Shown: positions 20,258 to 28,320 of the stretch, piece by piece
How positions within the stretch are numbered: position 1 is the first letter of the stretch
Layout of the letters: the number at the start of each line of letters is the position of its first letter
Assembly: GCA_034423135.1 (NCBI GenBank)
Contig: DAOUJC010000007.1
Span: forward strand, 1 to 64,000
Direction: 5' to 3'
Length of the DNA: 64,000 bases
Source: JAPPHY01 sp034423135
GTDB lineage: Bacteria > Chloroflexota > Dehalococcoidia > Lucifugimonadales > UBA2985
Notes under the pieces: model-generated
Seen by the model: only the letters and a program-made list of their open reading frames with translations
What the model was told of the DNA's origin: nothing
Database searches by the model: none
Program-made: the position numbers and the translations under genes

Positions 20258-20500
20258 GCCGGGCTGATCTCTGAGGGCGGACCCTACGCCCAGGACATGA
20301 GACGGTTTCTGAAGAAGAGCGATCTCACCGAGCGCAGGGCCTTCATCGAGAGCTTCGTGAAGGAGATCGTCGTCATGCCCGACAACGCCGTGGTGCGCTA
20401 CACGATTCCGATGCCCGAGGACTCTCCTATAGGAGGGAGAGATGCCGAGGAGATGGCTCTGAACGGCTCGGTTCTGTCTACCGTCAAGTATGGTGGGCCG
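20258..20500 (+). pseudogene. C-terminal remnant of a resident large serine recombinase
   Basis: About 80 codons without any start, beginning right after the membrane-protein stop. The translation (MRRFLKKSDLTERRAFIESF, then EIVVMPDNAVVRYTIPMPED, then SVLSTVKYGGP) aligns with the C-terminus of the intact recombinase on the opposite strand (RNFLKDGTIPERKALIRNFV, TYTVPMPSDG, SVLDFVKSGPP). The catalytic and zinc-ribbon parts are gone. The last 31 bases form the left half of the attL-like site at 20470-20521. It is best read as the truncated tail of an older recombinase whose 3' end served as the integration target of the present element. Confidence 0.7.
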
Positions 20501-22065
20501 GACTTGACGAAATCAAGAACCGAGGCCGATTCGCTGGTCACTCCGTCGCTTGGCATGGGAACCGTGTACGTCAGCGTCGCCTCGTCTCCCACCACCTCGA
20601 TGCCTTCCACGAAGTTGCGGATGAGCGCCTTGCGCTCGGGGATCGTCCCGTCCTTCAGGAAGTTCCGGAAGTCCGCAACATATCGGGCTATCTCCTCGGT
20701 GTCGGGCAGGTCCACTCTTCGCTGATCTAGCTGGGTCTCGGTGTCCTCTCTCGCAGCCTCCAACTGCTCCTCACGGTGCCTCAGGGACATGATGCGGGGC
20801 GACAGGACCTCAAGGGTCAACTCGCTGGTCTCGATGGCCTCGTAGAGCTTCTCAAGGCGCTTACGCACGTCTGCTAGCTCCGCCTCGCCCACCTCCAGCC
20901 TACCGGAAAGCTCTCCGGCCATAGCGTCGATTTCCTCGGCCACCAGCTGCGCCAGCGCCACGATGGTCTCCTCGTTCAGGATGCGCTCCCTGATCTTCTC
21001 CACCACCAACGTCTCCAGCTTAGGGGCGTTCAGGTAGCTGGCGCTGCATGTCCCAGCACCCTCTCTGAACAGGGTGCCGCAGATGTAGTAGGCGAACTGG
21101 CCGCTCTTGGCTCCCTGGGCCGAGTAGGGACTGCCGCAGACCCCGCACTTGAGCAGCCCGCTCAGCAGGTAGGGGCTTCCCACCCGGGCGGGCCTCTGCA
21201 CGTTGGGGGCGCGCTCCCGCATCGCCTGCTGCACGTCCTCGAACAACTCCTTCGACACCAGCGCGGGCCATGCGTTTTCCACTATCACCGGGGCGGGGGC
21301 CTGCCCGTCCTTGCTGGTCCTTCCCCACACGGCGGTCCCCGTGTAGGCTTCGTTGGTCAGCACGTAGTGGAGACCTCCCTTGTACCAGCGCCTGCCCCGG
21401 TTGGTGATGCCCCGGTCGTTCAGTGTCTTGCATATCTCCTTGAGGCCGTAGCCTCTCAGGGACTTCTCGAATATCTCCTTCACTACGGGAGACGTCGCCG
21501 GGTCAACCTCCAGGGTGGGACGCTCCTTCGCCCCGTCGCTGACCTTGACCCTCCTGTAACCGAAGGGGGCGTTGGAGCCGAGGAAGAAACCCCTCGAAGC
21601 GGCTTCCCGCATCCCCCGGACGACCTCCTGCGCAAGATTCTCGCTGTAGTATTCATCGACGCTCTCGATGATGGCCTCCATCAGCCTGCCGGTGGCGTTG
21701 TCCTCGGCCTGCTCGGTGATGGACACCACGCGGATGCCCTTGCGCCGCAGCTGGGCCTTGAACGCCACGGCATGCTCGCGCTTCCTGGTGAAGCGGCTGA
21801 ATTTCCAGACGAGAATCACGTCGAAGGGGGCCTTGGGCTTGCTACCCTCCTCGATCATCTCCCTGAACTGGGGCCTGTCGGCGACGCGGCCGCTCTCGGC
21901 CTCGTCGATGTACTCGCGGGCCACGGAGTAGCCGTTGGCCTTCGCGTACTCCTTGAGCGCCCTAAGCTGGGCTGACACGGACAGGTCCACGTCCTGCCGG
22001 TCGCTGGATACCCTGGCGTACAGGGCGGCTGGCGTGAGAGGCTGAAGGTGCTTCTGCTTCTTCAT
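20398..22065 (-). CDS. Large serine recombinase (site-specific integrase)
   Basis: 555 residues. The N-terminal resolvase domain starts ALYARVSSDRQ with catalytic Ser20, followed by the conserved DEAESGR and FSRFTRKREHA segments. The recombinase domain includes PFGYRR, and a zinc ribbon near residues 315-350 has CGVCG followed by two further Cys. A coiled-coil insertion (about 385-450) precedes the C-terminal end VLDFVKSGPP. The frame does not stop there but runs on through the attL site into the antisense of the resident remnant, so its last 30 or so residues come from the target. It faces the left end of the element, the usual position for such integrases, and is predicted to catalyse integration and, with a directionality factor, excision. 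Confidence 0.92.
   Translation of the reverse strand: MKKQKHLQPLTPAALYARVSSDRQDVDLSVSAQLRALKEYAKANGYSVAREYIDEAESGRVADRPQFREMIEEGSKPKAPFDVILVWKFSRFTRKREHAVAFKAQLRRKGIRVVSITEQAEDNATGRLMEAIIESVDEYYSENLAQEVVRGMREAASRGFFLGSNAPFGYRRVKVSDGAKERPTLEVDPATSPVVKEIFEKSLRGYGLKEICKTLNDRGITNRGRRWYKGGLHYVLTNEAYTGTAVWGRTSKDGQAPAPVIVENAWPALVSKELFEDVQQAMRERAPNVQRPARVGSPYLLSGLLKCGVCGSPYSAQGAKSGQFAYYICGTLFREGAGTCSASYLNAPKLETLVVEKIRERILNEETIVALAQLVAEEIDAMAGELSGRLEVGEAELADVRKRLEKLYEAIETSELTLEVLSPRIMSLRHREEQLEAAREDTETQLDQRRVDLPDTEEIARYVADFRNFLKDGTIPERKALIRNFVEGIEVVGDEATLTYTVPMPSDGVTSESASVLDFVKSGPPYLTVDRTEPFRAISSASLPPIGESSGIGIV
20470..20521. other. Putative attL of a serine-recombinase element
   Basis: This 52-bp site has dyad-related arms: GGTTCT-n6-CGTCAAGT on the left and ACTTGACG-n6-AGAACC on the right, around the core TGGTGGGCC (20491-20499). 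The left arm is the 3' end of the + strand recombinase remnant and the right arm is the 3' end of the minus-strand recombinase. The 18 bases at 20470-20487 recur as an exact inverted copy at 51983-52000. The right arm recurs in approximate inverted form at 51949-51967. This arrangement is what a hybrid attL left by a large serine recombinase looks like. Confidence 0.65.
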
Positions 22066-22140
22066 TCTGTCCTCCTGTTGGCTATTCTAATTCAGTGCGT
22101 TGCAGCAGGTTGGTTGACGACCATTCCTGCTATCCGACGA

Positions 22141-23073
22141 TTACAATTTCTCATAGACCCTGTTGAGTGCCGTTGCTCCTTCTTCCTGGAAGTAATATCC
22201 GAACACATTCACCGCACTTGTATCACCAACCGCATAAATTTGATAAATCCGATTTACGAGCCTGCCAAACATTCCCTTGTCAATCCGTACGGCGAGGTGC
22301 GAGGCATCTTGAGCGGATGCTGACAAGCCCCACGCATCTCGGTACTCCTCTAATATATGCTCACCTTCACGTTGGGATTGCACTTGGCGTGGGGCTTTGT
22401 TGGTAACCCATACCAGTTCCTCCCCGGTGAGCGACGCAACCAAGTTCGGGGAAAGAGCATCGCCTGTTTGATACGTTAGGCGCAAATGCGTTGAGCACAG
22501 GGTTTCGACTTGAACGCCTATCTTGCCTCCGAGTACGAACCCAAATATCTGGTTCCTGTGATCGTGCTCGCTACGTTCATCGTCAACAAGGATTGAATCC
22601 GAGTGTAGCGATCCATACTTTCGACGAATTGGTATAAGCTGCCCTGTATCGGGCAATGGTACTGGATGTACCGTGTATCGACGCTTTAACCGTTTCACAG
22701 ATGCTACTTTCTGGAAGGCGTCCGATAAGGTCTGACCATCTAGAGTGCTCTTTACTTCCCCGATGGCAATTACACCCTCGCAAGGATAATATGTTGTTTC
22801 AGGTGTATCATTGATTGAGAAAACCGGGCAAATTTCTCGTTCATACAGTACAACGTCCTGCTGGCGACTGGTCCCTCCATATGTGTCGATGACGCATCCG
22901 GAGCCCACGGCTATCCCTCTCGGCAGGATTTGTTCAAGTTGACCCTTCACAGGTTTTTCCATCGCATCCCCGATCAAGGATGGAGTGGTGGCCATCCTAG
23001 CATCGTCGAAATGGTCAACCAGTCTTTGACCAATACGGTGTATGAATCCTCTCGAATCAAACTGGCGAACCAT
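22141..23073 (-). CDS. DUF6602-like protein, putative PD-(D/E)XK-type nuclease
   Basis: 310 residues. The centre reads VGSGCVIDTYGGTSRQQDVV followed, after a short gap, by PCEGVIAIGEVKSTLDG. The Asp of QQDVV and the Glu-Val-Lys of GEVKS have the spacing of a PD-(D/E)XK active site. This arrangement matches the DUF6602 family, which is often found in defence islands. The N-terminus is helical and the C-terminus ends in a short Tyr-rich segment. It is the first cargo gene after the integrase, same strand, about 75 bases away, with its own start at CAT 23071-23073. Nuclease activity is an inference from the motif. Confidence 0.6.
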   Translation of the reverse strand: MVRQFDSRGFIHRIGQRLVDHFDDARMATTPSLIGDAMEKPVKGQLEQILPRGIAVGSGCVIDTYGGTSRQQDVVLYEREICPVFSINDTPETTYYPCEGVIAIGEVKSTLDGQTLSDAFQKVASVKRLKRRYTVHPVPLPDTGQLIPIRRKYGSLHSDSILVDDERSEHDHRNQIFGFVLGGKIGVQVETLCSTHLRLTYQTGDALSPNLVASLTGEELVWVTNKAPRQVQSQREGEHILEEYRDAWGLSASAQDASHLAVRIDKGMFGRLVNRIYQIYAVGDTSAVNVFGYYFQEEGATALNRVYEKL

Positions 23074-23135
23074 TGCTGATGAACTCCTATATGGACCTTA
23101 GTTCTGGGCTATATGCTCCGACTCCGGCGTTGCAC

Positions 23136-23441
23136 TCAATCGCCGGTTGCTCCCGGCCCTGCCGCGGCCTGAAGTCTGAGTCCCAGGGCGCGCACTACCT
23201 TCAGCACGGTGGCGAACTCCGGGTTGCCGTCGGCGGACAGCGACTTGTAGAGGCTCTCCCTAGCCAGTCCCGTCTCCTCCGCCACCAGTGCCATCTTCCG
23301 GGCGCGGGCGATGTCTCCGAGGGTCGCCATGATAAGGCTCAGGTCGCCCTCCTCCAGCGCCGCGTTCAGGTATGCCACCACGTCCTGCTCGGTCTCAAGG
23401 TGCTCCGCCGGGTCCCACGGCCTTGTCTGCGTCTTTGCCAT
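23136..23441 (-). CDS. HigA-type antitoxin (HI1420-like addiction module antidote)
   Basis: 101 residues. The N-terminal WDPAEHLETEQDVVAYLNAA and the helix-turn-helix EETGLARESLYKSLSADGNP are diagnostic of the putative addiction module antidote family. It lies nine bases downstream of the toxin gene on the same strand, so the order is toxin first, as in HigBA-type loci. It is expected to neutralise the toxin and repress the promoter upstream of the toxin gene. The C-terminus is Ala/Gly-rich. Confidence 0.85.
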   Translation of the reverse strand: MAKTQTRPWDPAEHLETEQDVVAYLNAALEEGDLSLIMATLGDIARARKMALVAEETGLARESLYKSLSADGNPEFATVLKVVRALGLRLQAAAGPGATGD

Positions 23442-23450
23442 AGCTGCCTC

Positions 23451-23741
23451 CTAGAGTCCTCTGGCCAGCTCCAGCACCCGTCGTATGTCCCGCTCCTGGC
23501 TGTCCTTGTCGCCTCCGGCCAAAGGAACGGCCAAGGCCTCGCCTCTCGGCGCGAAGTACACCTGGTAGCCGGGTCCGTAGTCGATGCGAATCTCCGATAC
23601 TCCCTCTCCCACCGGCCTCACGTCTCCGGGGTTGCCCAAGGACAGCCGCCTGATGCGGTTGTCGATTCTCACCCTGGCTTGCCTGTCCCGAAGTCGCCTG
23701 AACCACAGGGCGTAAACCTCGGTCTGGCGAATCTCTACCAT
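23451..23741 (-). CDS. RelE/ParE-superfamily toxin (HI1419-like)
   Basis: 96 residues from the ATG at 23741, chosen because AGGGTG lies just upstream and because homologues begin MVEI or similar; a longer frame from 23777 is less likely. The body shows the RelE/ParE pattern: WFRRLRDRQARVRIDNRIRR, NPGDVRPVGEGVSEIRIDYG, PGYQVYF, and a C-terminal helix. Members of this group cleave mRNA at the ribosome or inhibit gyrase; the family member type cannot be settled here. Paired with the HigA-like antitoxin immediately downstream. Confidence 0.85.
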   Translation of the reverse strand: MVEIRQTEVYALWFRRLRDRQARVRIDNRIRRLSLGNPGDVRPVGEGVSEIRIDYGPGYQVYFAPRGEALAVPLAGGDKDSQERDIRRVLELARGL

Positions 23742-23969
23742 CACCCTATTGTAGCCCATAGGATACCTAGAACGCAAGGGGGAGGGGCGGTTTCGGGTGG
23801 CAGCAAAACGCGTAAAAGGGACAAATTGTCATTCCGGCCAAACTACATCCCGGGATTGTCTGCATACCGTCAGTCAGCCCCTCACACTGCCAGCCCTGCC
23901 CTTGCTAGTGGCTATACTGCCCTCGTTCGAGCTGCTATAGTTTCGCCAAGCTAGGCCATTACGTGTACG

Positions 23970-24563
23970 ATGGTGGACAACTTCTTTCGACAGCCCCAGC
24001 GACCGGGAAGGGATAAGTTCCTGTCCCGGCTCTTTGGCATTTTCAATGAAGAGGTAGTACGCGCATGGTGCTCCCTTCCGAGTGCTCCCTACGAGGACGT
24101 TGGCAGACCACATTTGAAGCGAAACGATGGGGATCGGGGACATGAGCTGGATTTCACATTGCGTGAGCGTGCCACCGACGAGCTGTACATCGCCGAGATG
24201 AAATGCGAGTTGGAATACGAGCGATACCGTTATCTTCGGCTAGACGGCCCTGAGCAGGTTCGGCATCATGAGAAGAACGGAATGGCATTCCGAAAGTTCT
24301 TGGAAGTGGCACGAAATCCTACTTCCGTTGCGGTCACCGTTCGCCAAAAGCCGGTGAAGATTGCAGGTGCAGTATTGGTCTGGGGAGCCGCTACGCCAGA
24401 AGGAGCTGAGGCTGTTGTTAGAGCATATGGTCTCCATGACCTGCTTACTATTGAAGACATGCTTCCCCCGCTGCGTGCCAACCCGCCTGAGGTGTGGTCG
24501 GAACGCATCAATGACTTACGAGCCTGGAGCAAAGAACTGTTCGACTTTCTCCTGCCCGAATGA
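23970..24563 (+). CDS. Uncharacterised protein with a PD-(D/E)XK-like motif
   Basis: 197 residues, + strand, alone between minus-strand genes. The segment HELDFTLRERATDELYIAEM followed by KCE has Asp and Glu-x-Lys residues placed like a PD-(D/E)XK nuclease core. Homologous segments with restriction-like folds are common in such islands. The rest is Arg-rich, with a beta-rich middle (TSVAVTVRQKPVKIAGAVLV) and a helical C-terminus. No strong ribosome-binding site is seen. I do not recognise a named family; the nuclease call is tentative. The flanking gaps 23742-23969 and 24564-24772 hold nothing I can identify. Confidence 0.5.
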   Translation: MVDNFFRQPQRPGRDKFLSRLFGIFNEEVVRAWCSLPSAPYEDVGRPHLKRNDGDRGHELDFTLRERATDELYIAEMKCELEYERYRYLRLDGPEQVRHHEKNGMAFRKFLEVARNPTSVAVTVRQKPVKIAGAVLVWGAATPEGAEAVVRAYGLHDLLTIEDMLPPLRANPPEVWSERINDLRAWSKELFDFLLPE

Positions 24564-24772
24564 CCTGCGATTCCGCCCGGCACCCACCGGAAGCGCGGTG
24601 GGCTGGGACCGAGTGCGTTTTGCAGGAGGTTTTTCAATCTCGTCCTCCGCAGGTGGCAGGTGCGGCTGGCCGGGTTGATGCTCGATTCCACATGGGATAT
24701 GCCTCGTGGGATGTGCCTTCCAGGCCACCGCCGAACATGCCTAGGTTGTCTTCGCTACAGTTGCGCAGGCTA

Positions 24773-25570
24773 CTAACTGTCCGTGCTTACTCCTAGTTTG
24801 CGGAGAATTGCGCGACCTCCACTCGAATCGGGACTTAACGACGCCGCTCTCGCCTCTGAGGGCGTGTATCGTATTACTCCATGTTCCGCCCCAAGGTCAT
24901 CCGGCAGACATTGATCCCAAATCTTGACCTGTCGCGTGGCGATAACAATTGCTTCCTGGGCCCTTACACGTCTAGCAACTCTCCGTCGAACGAAATCCTT
25001 CGCTAGACGCACCGAGGATAGCTGCTGTACAGCCTTCTGATTGAATTCAGAGCTGTGATATGGAACAAGCTGGACAACTGCGAGCTTGCTCGCCAGCGTT
25101 GAGCGGGCGTCTGCCAGTGACATACCCCTCGATGCGGCTAAAGCCTCCATGACTCCCTTGAGTTTTCGGTCCCAATAGCTGAACCCACCATGCCAAGCGA
25201 ATCGGGGGTCTAGGCACACAAATGGCATGACTCCGGGTATACGCCTCTGTCGCAGGTTGGCGATAAGCGCCCGCTGCAAGCTCCTGACCTTGTACTCGAA
25301 GTAGTCGCCAGGTCCGAGCCCGGGATTCAGCATCAGCACGTAAATGGAAGCGTTCAGCATGTCCCCCATGAAGGGGACTGGAATGAGTCCCAAGTGGAGC
25401 CGCTTATCGCCTGACTTGCAGAAGTATGGGTCTTCGGTTGCCTTCCGCCAACTTCGGTACTTGGCGACCGAGGGCTTCCAGCTAGGGGACTCCAAGACCT
25501 CAGCATCCATATCTAATACGTATGGGAATTCATCAGGGTCCCATTTGCGCCACTCTCTGAGAAGGCTCAC
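24773..25570 (-). CDS. Uncharacterised protein, possible uracil-DNA-glycosylase-like fold
   Basis: 265 residues. The segment IYVLMLNPGLGPGDYFEY resembles the active-site loop of UDG/MUG-type proteins (G-x-NPG). A later LAVVQLVPYHSSEF and a Ser-rich motif RAASLSPDSSGGR sit where the second and third UDG motifs would be. Conserved aromatic positions (WHGGFSYWDRKLKG) lie between them. This fold assignment is by eye only. No partner gene is linked tightly: the neighbours are a + strand nuclease-like gene and a coiled-coil regulator 230 bases away. It could be a DNA repair or base-excision defence enzyme. Confidence 0.4.
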   Translation of the reverse strand: MSLLREWRKWDPDEFPYVLDMDAEVLESPSWKPSVAKYRSWRKATEDPYFCKSGDKRLHLGLIPVPFMGDMLNASIYVLMLNPGLGPGDYFEYKVRSLQRALIANLRQRRIPGVMPFVCLDPRFAWHGGFSYWDRKLKGVMEALAASRGMSLADARSTLASKLAVVQLVPYHSSEFNQKAVQQLSSVRLAKDFVRRRVARRVRAQEAIVIATRQVKIWDQCLPDDLGAEHGVIRYTPSEARAASLSPDSSGGRAILRKLGVSTDS

Positions 25571-25797
25571 GATTCTCCTTCCTACCCTCCATCTCCATTA
25601 GGTCCTGAGCATGGAGCACTATTCATGCAGTCCGCCTTGGCTGTTACTCAAGTTTGGTCTCGGTCCACTTCTCTGAAGCTGGGCAGGGCCATCATTCCGA
25701 TAAGGGCATGGCTATTCGCTTGGTACTGCATCGGATGGGTATGGAGTGATCTCCTGATCGGAGCTGGAGGGACCGCAGAAGGGTCATGGCACTGTCC

Positions 25798-26262
25798 CTA
25801 CCTCAGCACGAACCACCACAGGAGAACGATGCCGACCAGAAGCGCAGACAGCACGAAGGCCCACACGCGGGCTATGGTGAGCAGTTCCTTCGTGTTCTTG
25901 TGAGCGGCGATCTCCTGCCGGTGCTCCATATCAAGCTTCACGTAAGGCCCTCTGGCAGTGGCCGCGGACTCTCTGGCCTCGTCCCTCTCCCGCTCAAGCT
26001 CGGACGCTCGGAGCTTCCACTCCGATACGCTCTGCTCCAACTCCCGTACCGTCCGCTCAAGTTCTTCCTCCCTGGCGATGGACCGATGCAACAGCTCCTC
26101 GTCGCTCAGGTACTCCGGCCCGTGCATCCGCACGTACACCCGGCGCCCCTCCCTGCGGACCTCTGCCTCTCCCCGCCGGATCATCCGGTCAAGGGTGGAC
26201 AGGGAGATCTCCAGTTCCTCCGCAGCCTCCGCTTTCGTCACCCAGCGGACGGATTCTTCCAT
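25798..26262 (-). CDS. HTH, coiled-coil and C-terminal membrane-helix protein
   Basis: 154 residues from the ATG at 26262 (MEESVRW). A longer frame reaches 26334 but its extra residues do not fit the domain. Residues 5-45 form a MerR/excisionase-like helix-turn-helix (VTKAEAAEELEISLSTLDRM). A long charged coiled coil (about 50-120) follows, then a single hydrophobic helix at the very C-terminus (VWAFVLSALLVGIVLLWWFV). A DNA-binding domain tied by a coiled coil to a membrane anchor is an unusual layout. Role unknown; it may tether DNA or sense a signal at the membrane. Confidence 0.6.
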   Translation of the reverse strand: MEESVRWVTKAEAAEELEISLSTLDRMIRRGEAEVRREGRRVYVRMHGPEYLSDEELLHRSIAREEELERTVRELEQSVSEWKLRASELERERDEARESAATARGPYVKLDMEHRQEIAAHKNTKELLTIARVWAFVLSALLVGIVLLWWFVLR

Positions 26263-26497
26263 CGGCTTCTGCTCCCTACAGGCTGATACGTCAGGGTTGC
26301 AAAAGTGCAATCCGGTGGTCATCAGGACTGCCATTTATTTTAGCACGGCTTCCCATTTTGCACTCTGACCGGTCATGTGACACGTCACCCCCCATTTCTT
26401 AGCCAAAATAGGGGTTAATCGCCACTTGGAGGTCCTCGAAAGCCCCCGGAAATCGGGGCATTTGCCCCATTTTGCACCCCCAGCCAAGTGAACGGGC

Positions 26498-26522
26498 AGA
26501 TAGCGATGTATCATCGCTATCT
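26498..26522. promoter_or_regulatory. Perfect 11-bp inverted repeat
   Basis: The arms AGATAGCGATG (26498-26508) and CATCGCTATCT (26512-26522) are perfect complements around TAT. The repeat overlaps the stop codon of the minus-strand wHTH gene. There is no T-run on the minus strand, so a classical intrinsic terminator is unlikely. An operator or hairpin at the mRNA end is possible. The wider gap 26263-26516 shows no gene. Confidence 0.5.
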
Positions 26523-28229
26523 ATCCCCCTCTACAGGACGATGACGCATCCGGTGGTAGAGACTGTCCCATCGGTAGGCGTTCAGGCTGGACAGGGGCAG
26601 CCTCGGTGACTCCGGTTCCCACAGTGGACGCCATGACGGTCCGAGTATTCCTGTGTCTGACAGGACGGGGATGCAGGACACCAGGATGGGCAGCGACATC
26701 CGGTTCATGCGGGCAGCCGTGCGGACGTACGTGTCCTCAACCTCCTCGGTGCCCAGGACGAACAGAGTAACAGGGAACGGCGGCTGGTCACCCTTATGCT
26801 CGGGCGACCAGTAGTAGCTCTCGTAGGGGTCCAAACGGGCCACGACTCCCCTGGGGTGGCGGGCGCGAAGCTCGTGCTCAAGGTAGAAGGGCACGTGGAG
26901 ACCCCGGGCCACCAGGTGCCCCACGGCGTCGGGGGCGATGGCCGAGTCACCCCAGTTGTAGGCCCGGTCCGTCCTGGCGGTGGGGACGGACCACTCTAGC
27001 TCGCTGTCGGGGTCGGCACGGGTCTCAGCCTCCAGCTTCGACAGGAACCATGTGATGCCGTCAGCGTGCCTCGTCTGCCTCGCCCACGTCTCGATGCGGT
27101 GCCCCACGTGACGGCGGCGGCCCTCTTTGTCAGTGGTTAGCTCCGTGCTCCAGATGCCCCGCGTGGTGGGCAGCTCGGCGCGGTCCCGGTGGGTGACGTA
27201 GCGAATGCCCTCGGCGGACAGGGTGTAGCGAACTTCTCCACGTTTGCCGTGGCGTTCGACTACCCCCCAAGTCTTCACTAGGTTGTGCATCATCTGGCTG
27301 ACCCTTCCCTCTGAGACGCCGAGCCAAGTTGCCAGGTGCTTGCGGGGGATCATCGGATGGTCGGTGATGAGGTCCAGCGTCCGCTTCTCAGACGGGCTGA
27401 CGCCAAAGGCCGGCGCAGCCTGCACCATCCGCTCAGCGTCGGGCAGTGAGGCCCGTTTACGCTCCGGCGACTGGATACCAGACCCTCCGCCTCGCTTGCC
27501 GTAGGTGATCACGGTCTCCAGCGTGTAGTCATTGAGTCCGAGCAGCCCCGTGGGTTCGCACCAGAGGCGAAGGTCACATCTTTCCAGGGCGTCCCTGGAC
27601 TCCACGGCGACGTAGCAGTCACGGAGGTCGTTGTTGATGCAGAATCTCCCCGTGCGCCGCAGCTCCCATGCGCTGGGCACAAAGACCAGGACGGTGCCGG
27701 GACGTCGTGAGGAGTCGTACTGCGCTATCGCCCTCAGCCGGTCGTAGAGGGACCGTCGCCGCAGGGCCAATCCCTGGCGCACCACTCCGAAGCGGCGGCC
27801 GTCGTGGAGGGTGACGGTAGCGTCGAAGCGCCCCCTGCGGTGGAACTCGACACGGGTTCGGAGCCCGTCGATGCCGGGAGACATCGAGGCAGCGAGTCGG
27901 TAGACGGAAGCCACAGCGTCCATCCTGCGGATGAGCAGCGTCAGCCACTCCCTGGACATGGGGTAGGCCCGCACGAAGTCCGAGGGCGTGTCGAAGCCGA
28001 GCACTCGGGCGGCTTCGACGACGCCTTGGGCCGTCAGGTGGTATCTCTGGCTCGACGGCAGGTGGACGGTGCCGTGGCTCACGAGTCCAACCACGCCGTC
28101 GACCAGCAGCCCTGTCAGGGTGCGGTGGACGGTCGAGTGAGGCTCGCCCAGGATGCCCGCCAGCTCCGTCGAGTCGGCGAAGGGCATCCGGCTGAGGGCG
28201 TCGAGCAGATGTCGTTCTGAGATCGCCAT
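26517..28229 (-). CDS. Winged-helix protein, replication-relaxation-like
   Basis: 570 residues from the ATG at 28229; a TTG at 28265 would add twelve residues. The N-terminus holds a winged helix (SERHLLDALSRMPFADSTEL, then AGILGEPHSTVHRTLTGLLV), and a second one lies near residue 290-350 (FGVSPSEKRTLDLITDHPMI, then PRKHLATWLGVSEGRVSQMM). Between them is an alpha/beta region with YDRLRAIAQYDSSRRPGTVLVF-like strands cut short here. The arrangement resembles replication-relaxation and related plasmid or ICE proteins. It may regulate or assist element maintenance. No catalytic motif seen. Confidence 0.5.
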   Translation of the reverse strand: MAISERHLLDALSRMPFADSTELAGILGEPHSTVHRTLTGLLVDGVVGLVSHGTVHLPSSQRYHLTAQGVVEAARVLGFDTPSDFVRAYPMSREWLTLLIRRMDAVASVYRLAASMSPGIDGLRTRVEFHRRGRFDATVTLHDGRRFGVVRQGLALRRRSLYDRLRAIAQYDSSRRPGTVLVFVPSAWELRRTGRFCINNDLRDCYVAVESRDALERCDLRLWCEPTGLLGLNDYTLETVITYGKRGGGSGIQSPERKRASLPDAERMVQAAPAFGVSPSEKRTLDLITDHPMIPRKHLATWLGVSEGRVSQMMHNLVKTWGVVERHGKRGEVRYTLSAEGIRYVTHRDRAELPTTRGIWSTELTTDKEGRRRHVGHRIETWARQTRHADGITWFLSKLEAETRADPDSELEWSVPTARTDRAYNWGDSAIAPDAVGHLVARGLHVPFYLEHELRARHPRGVVARLDPYESYYWSPEHKGDQPPFPVTLFVLGTEEVEDTYVRTAARMNRMSLPILVSCIPVLSDTGILGPSWRPLWEPESPRLPLSSLNAYRWDSLYHRMRHRPVEGDR

Positions 28230-28288
28230 AGTAAGAGCGTAGCGATTGAAAGTGCCGGTGAGCAACCGTCATGTGACAGTCTTGGCGT

Positions 28289-28314
28289 ATAGTCACGATG
28301 TTGGTCTTGACTAT
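28289..28314. promoter_or_regulatory. Inverted repeat upstream of the wHTH gene
   Basis: ATAGTCA (28289-28295) and TGACTAT (28308-28314) are perfect 7-bp arms separated by 12 bases. It lies between the stop of the UvrD-like gene (28321) and the start of the winged-helix gene (28229), in its probable promoter. Likely an operator, possibly for the winged-helix protein itself; function not shown. Confidence 0.4.
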
Positions 28315-28320
28315 CATCGC

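Noticed and set aside
25625..25903. 92-codon + strand frame
   Set aside because: Overlaps the end of the HTH/coiled-coil gene on the other strand, has no ribosome-binding site and no domain.
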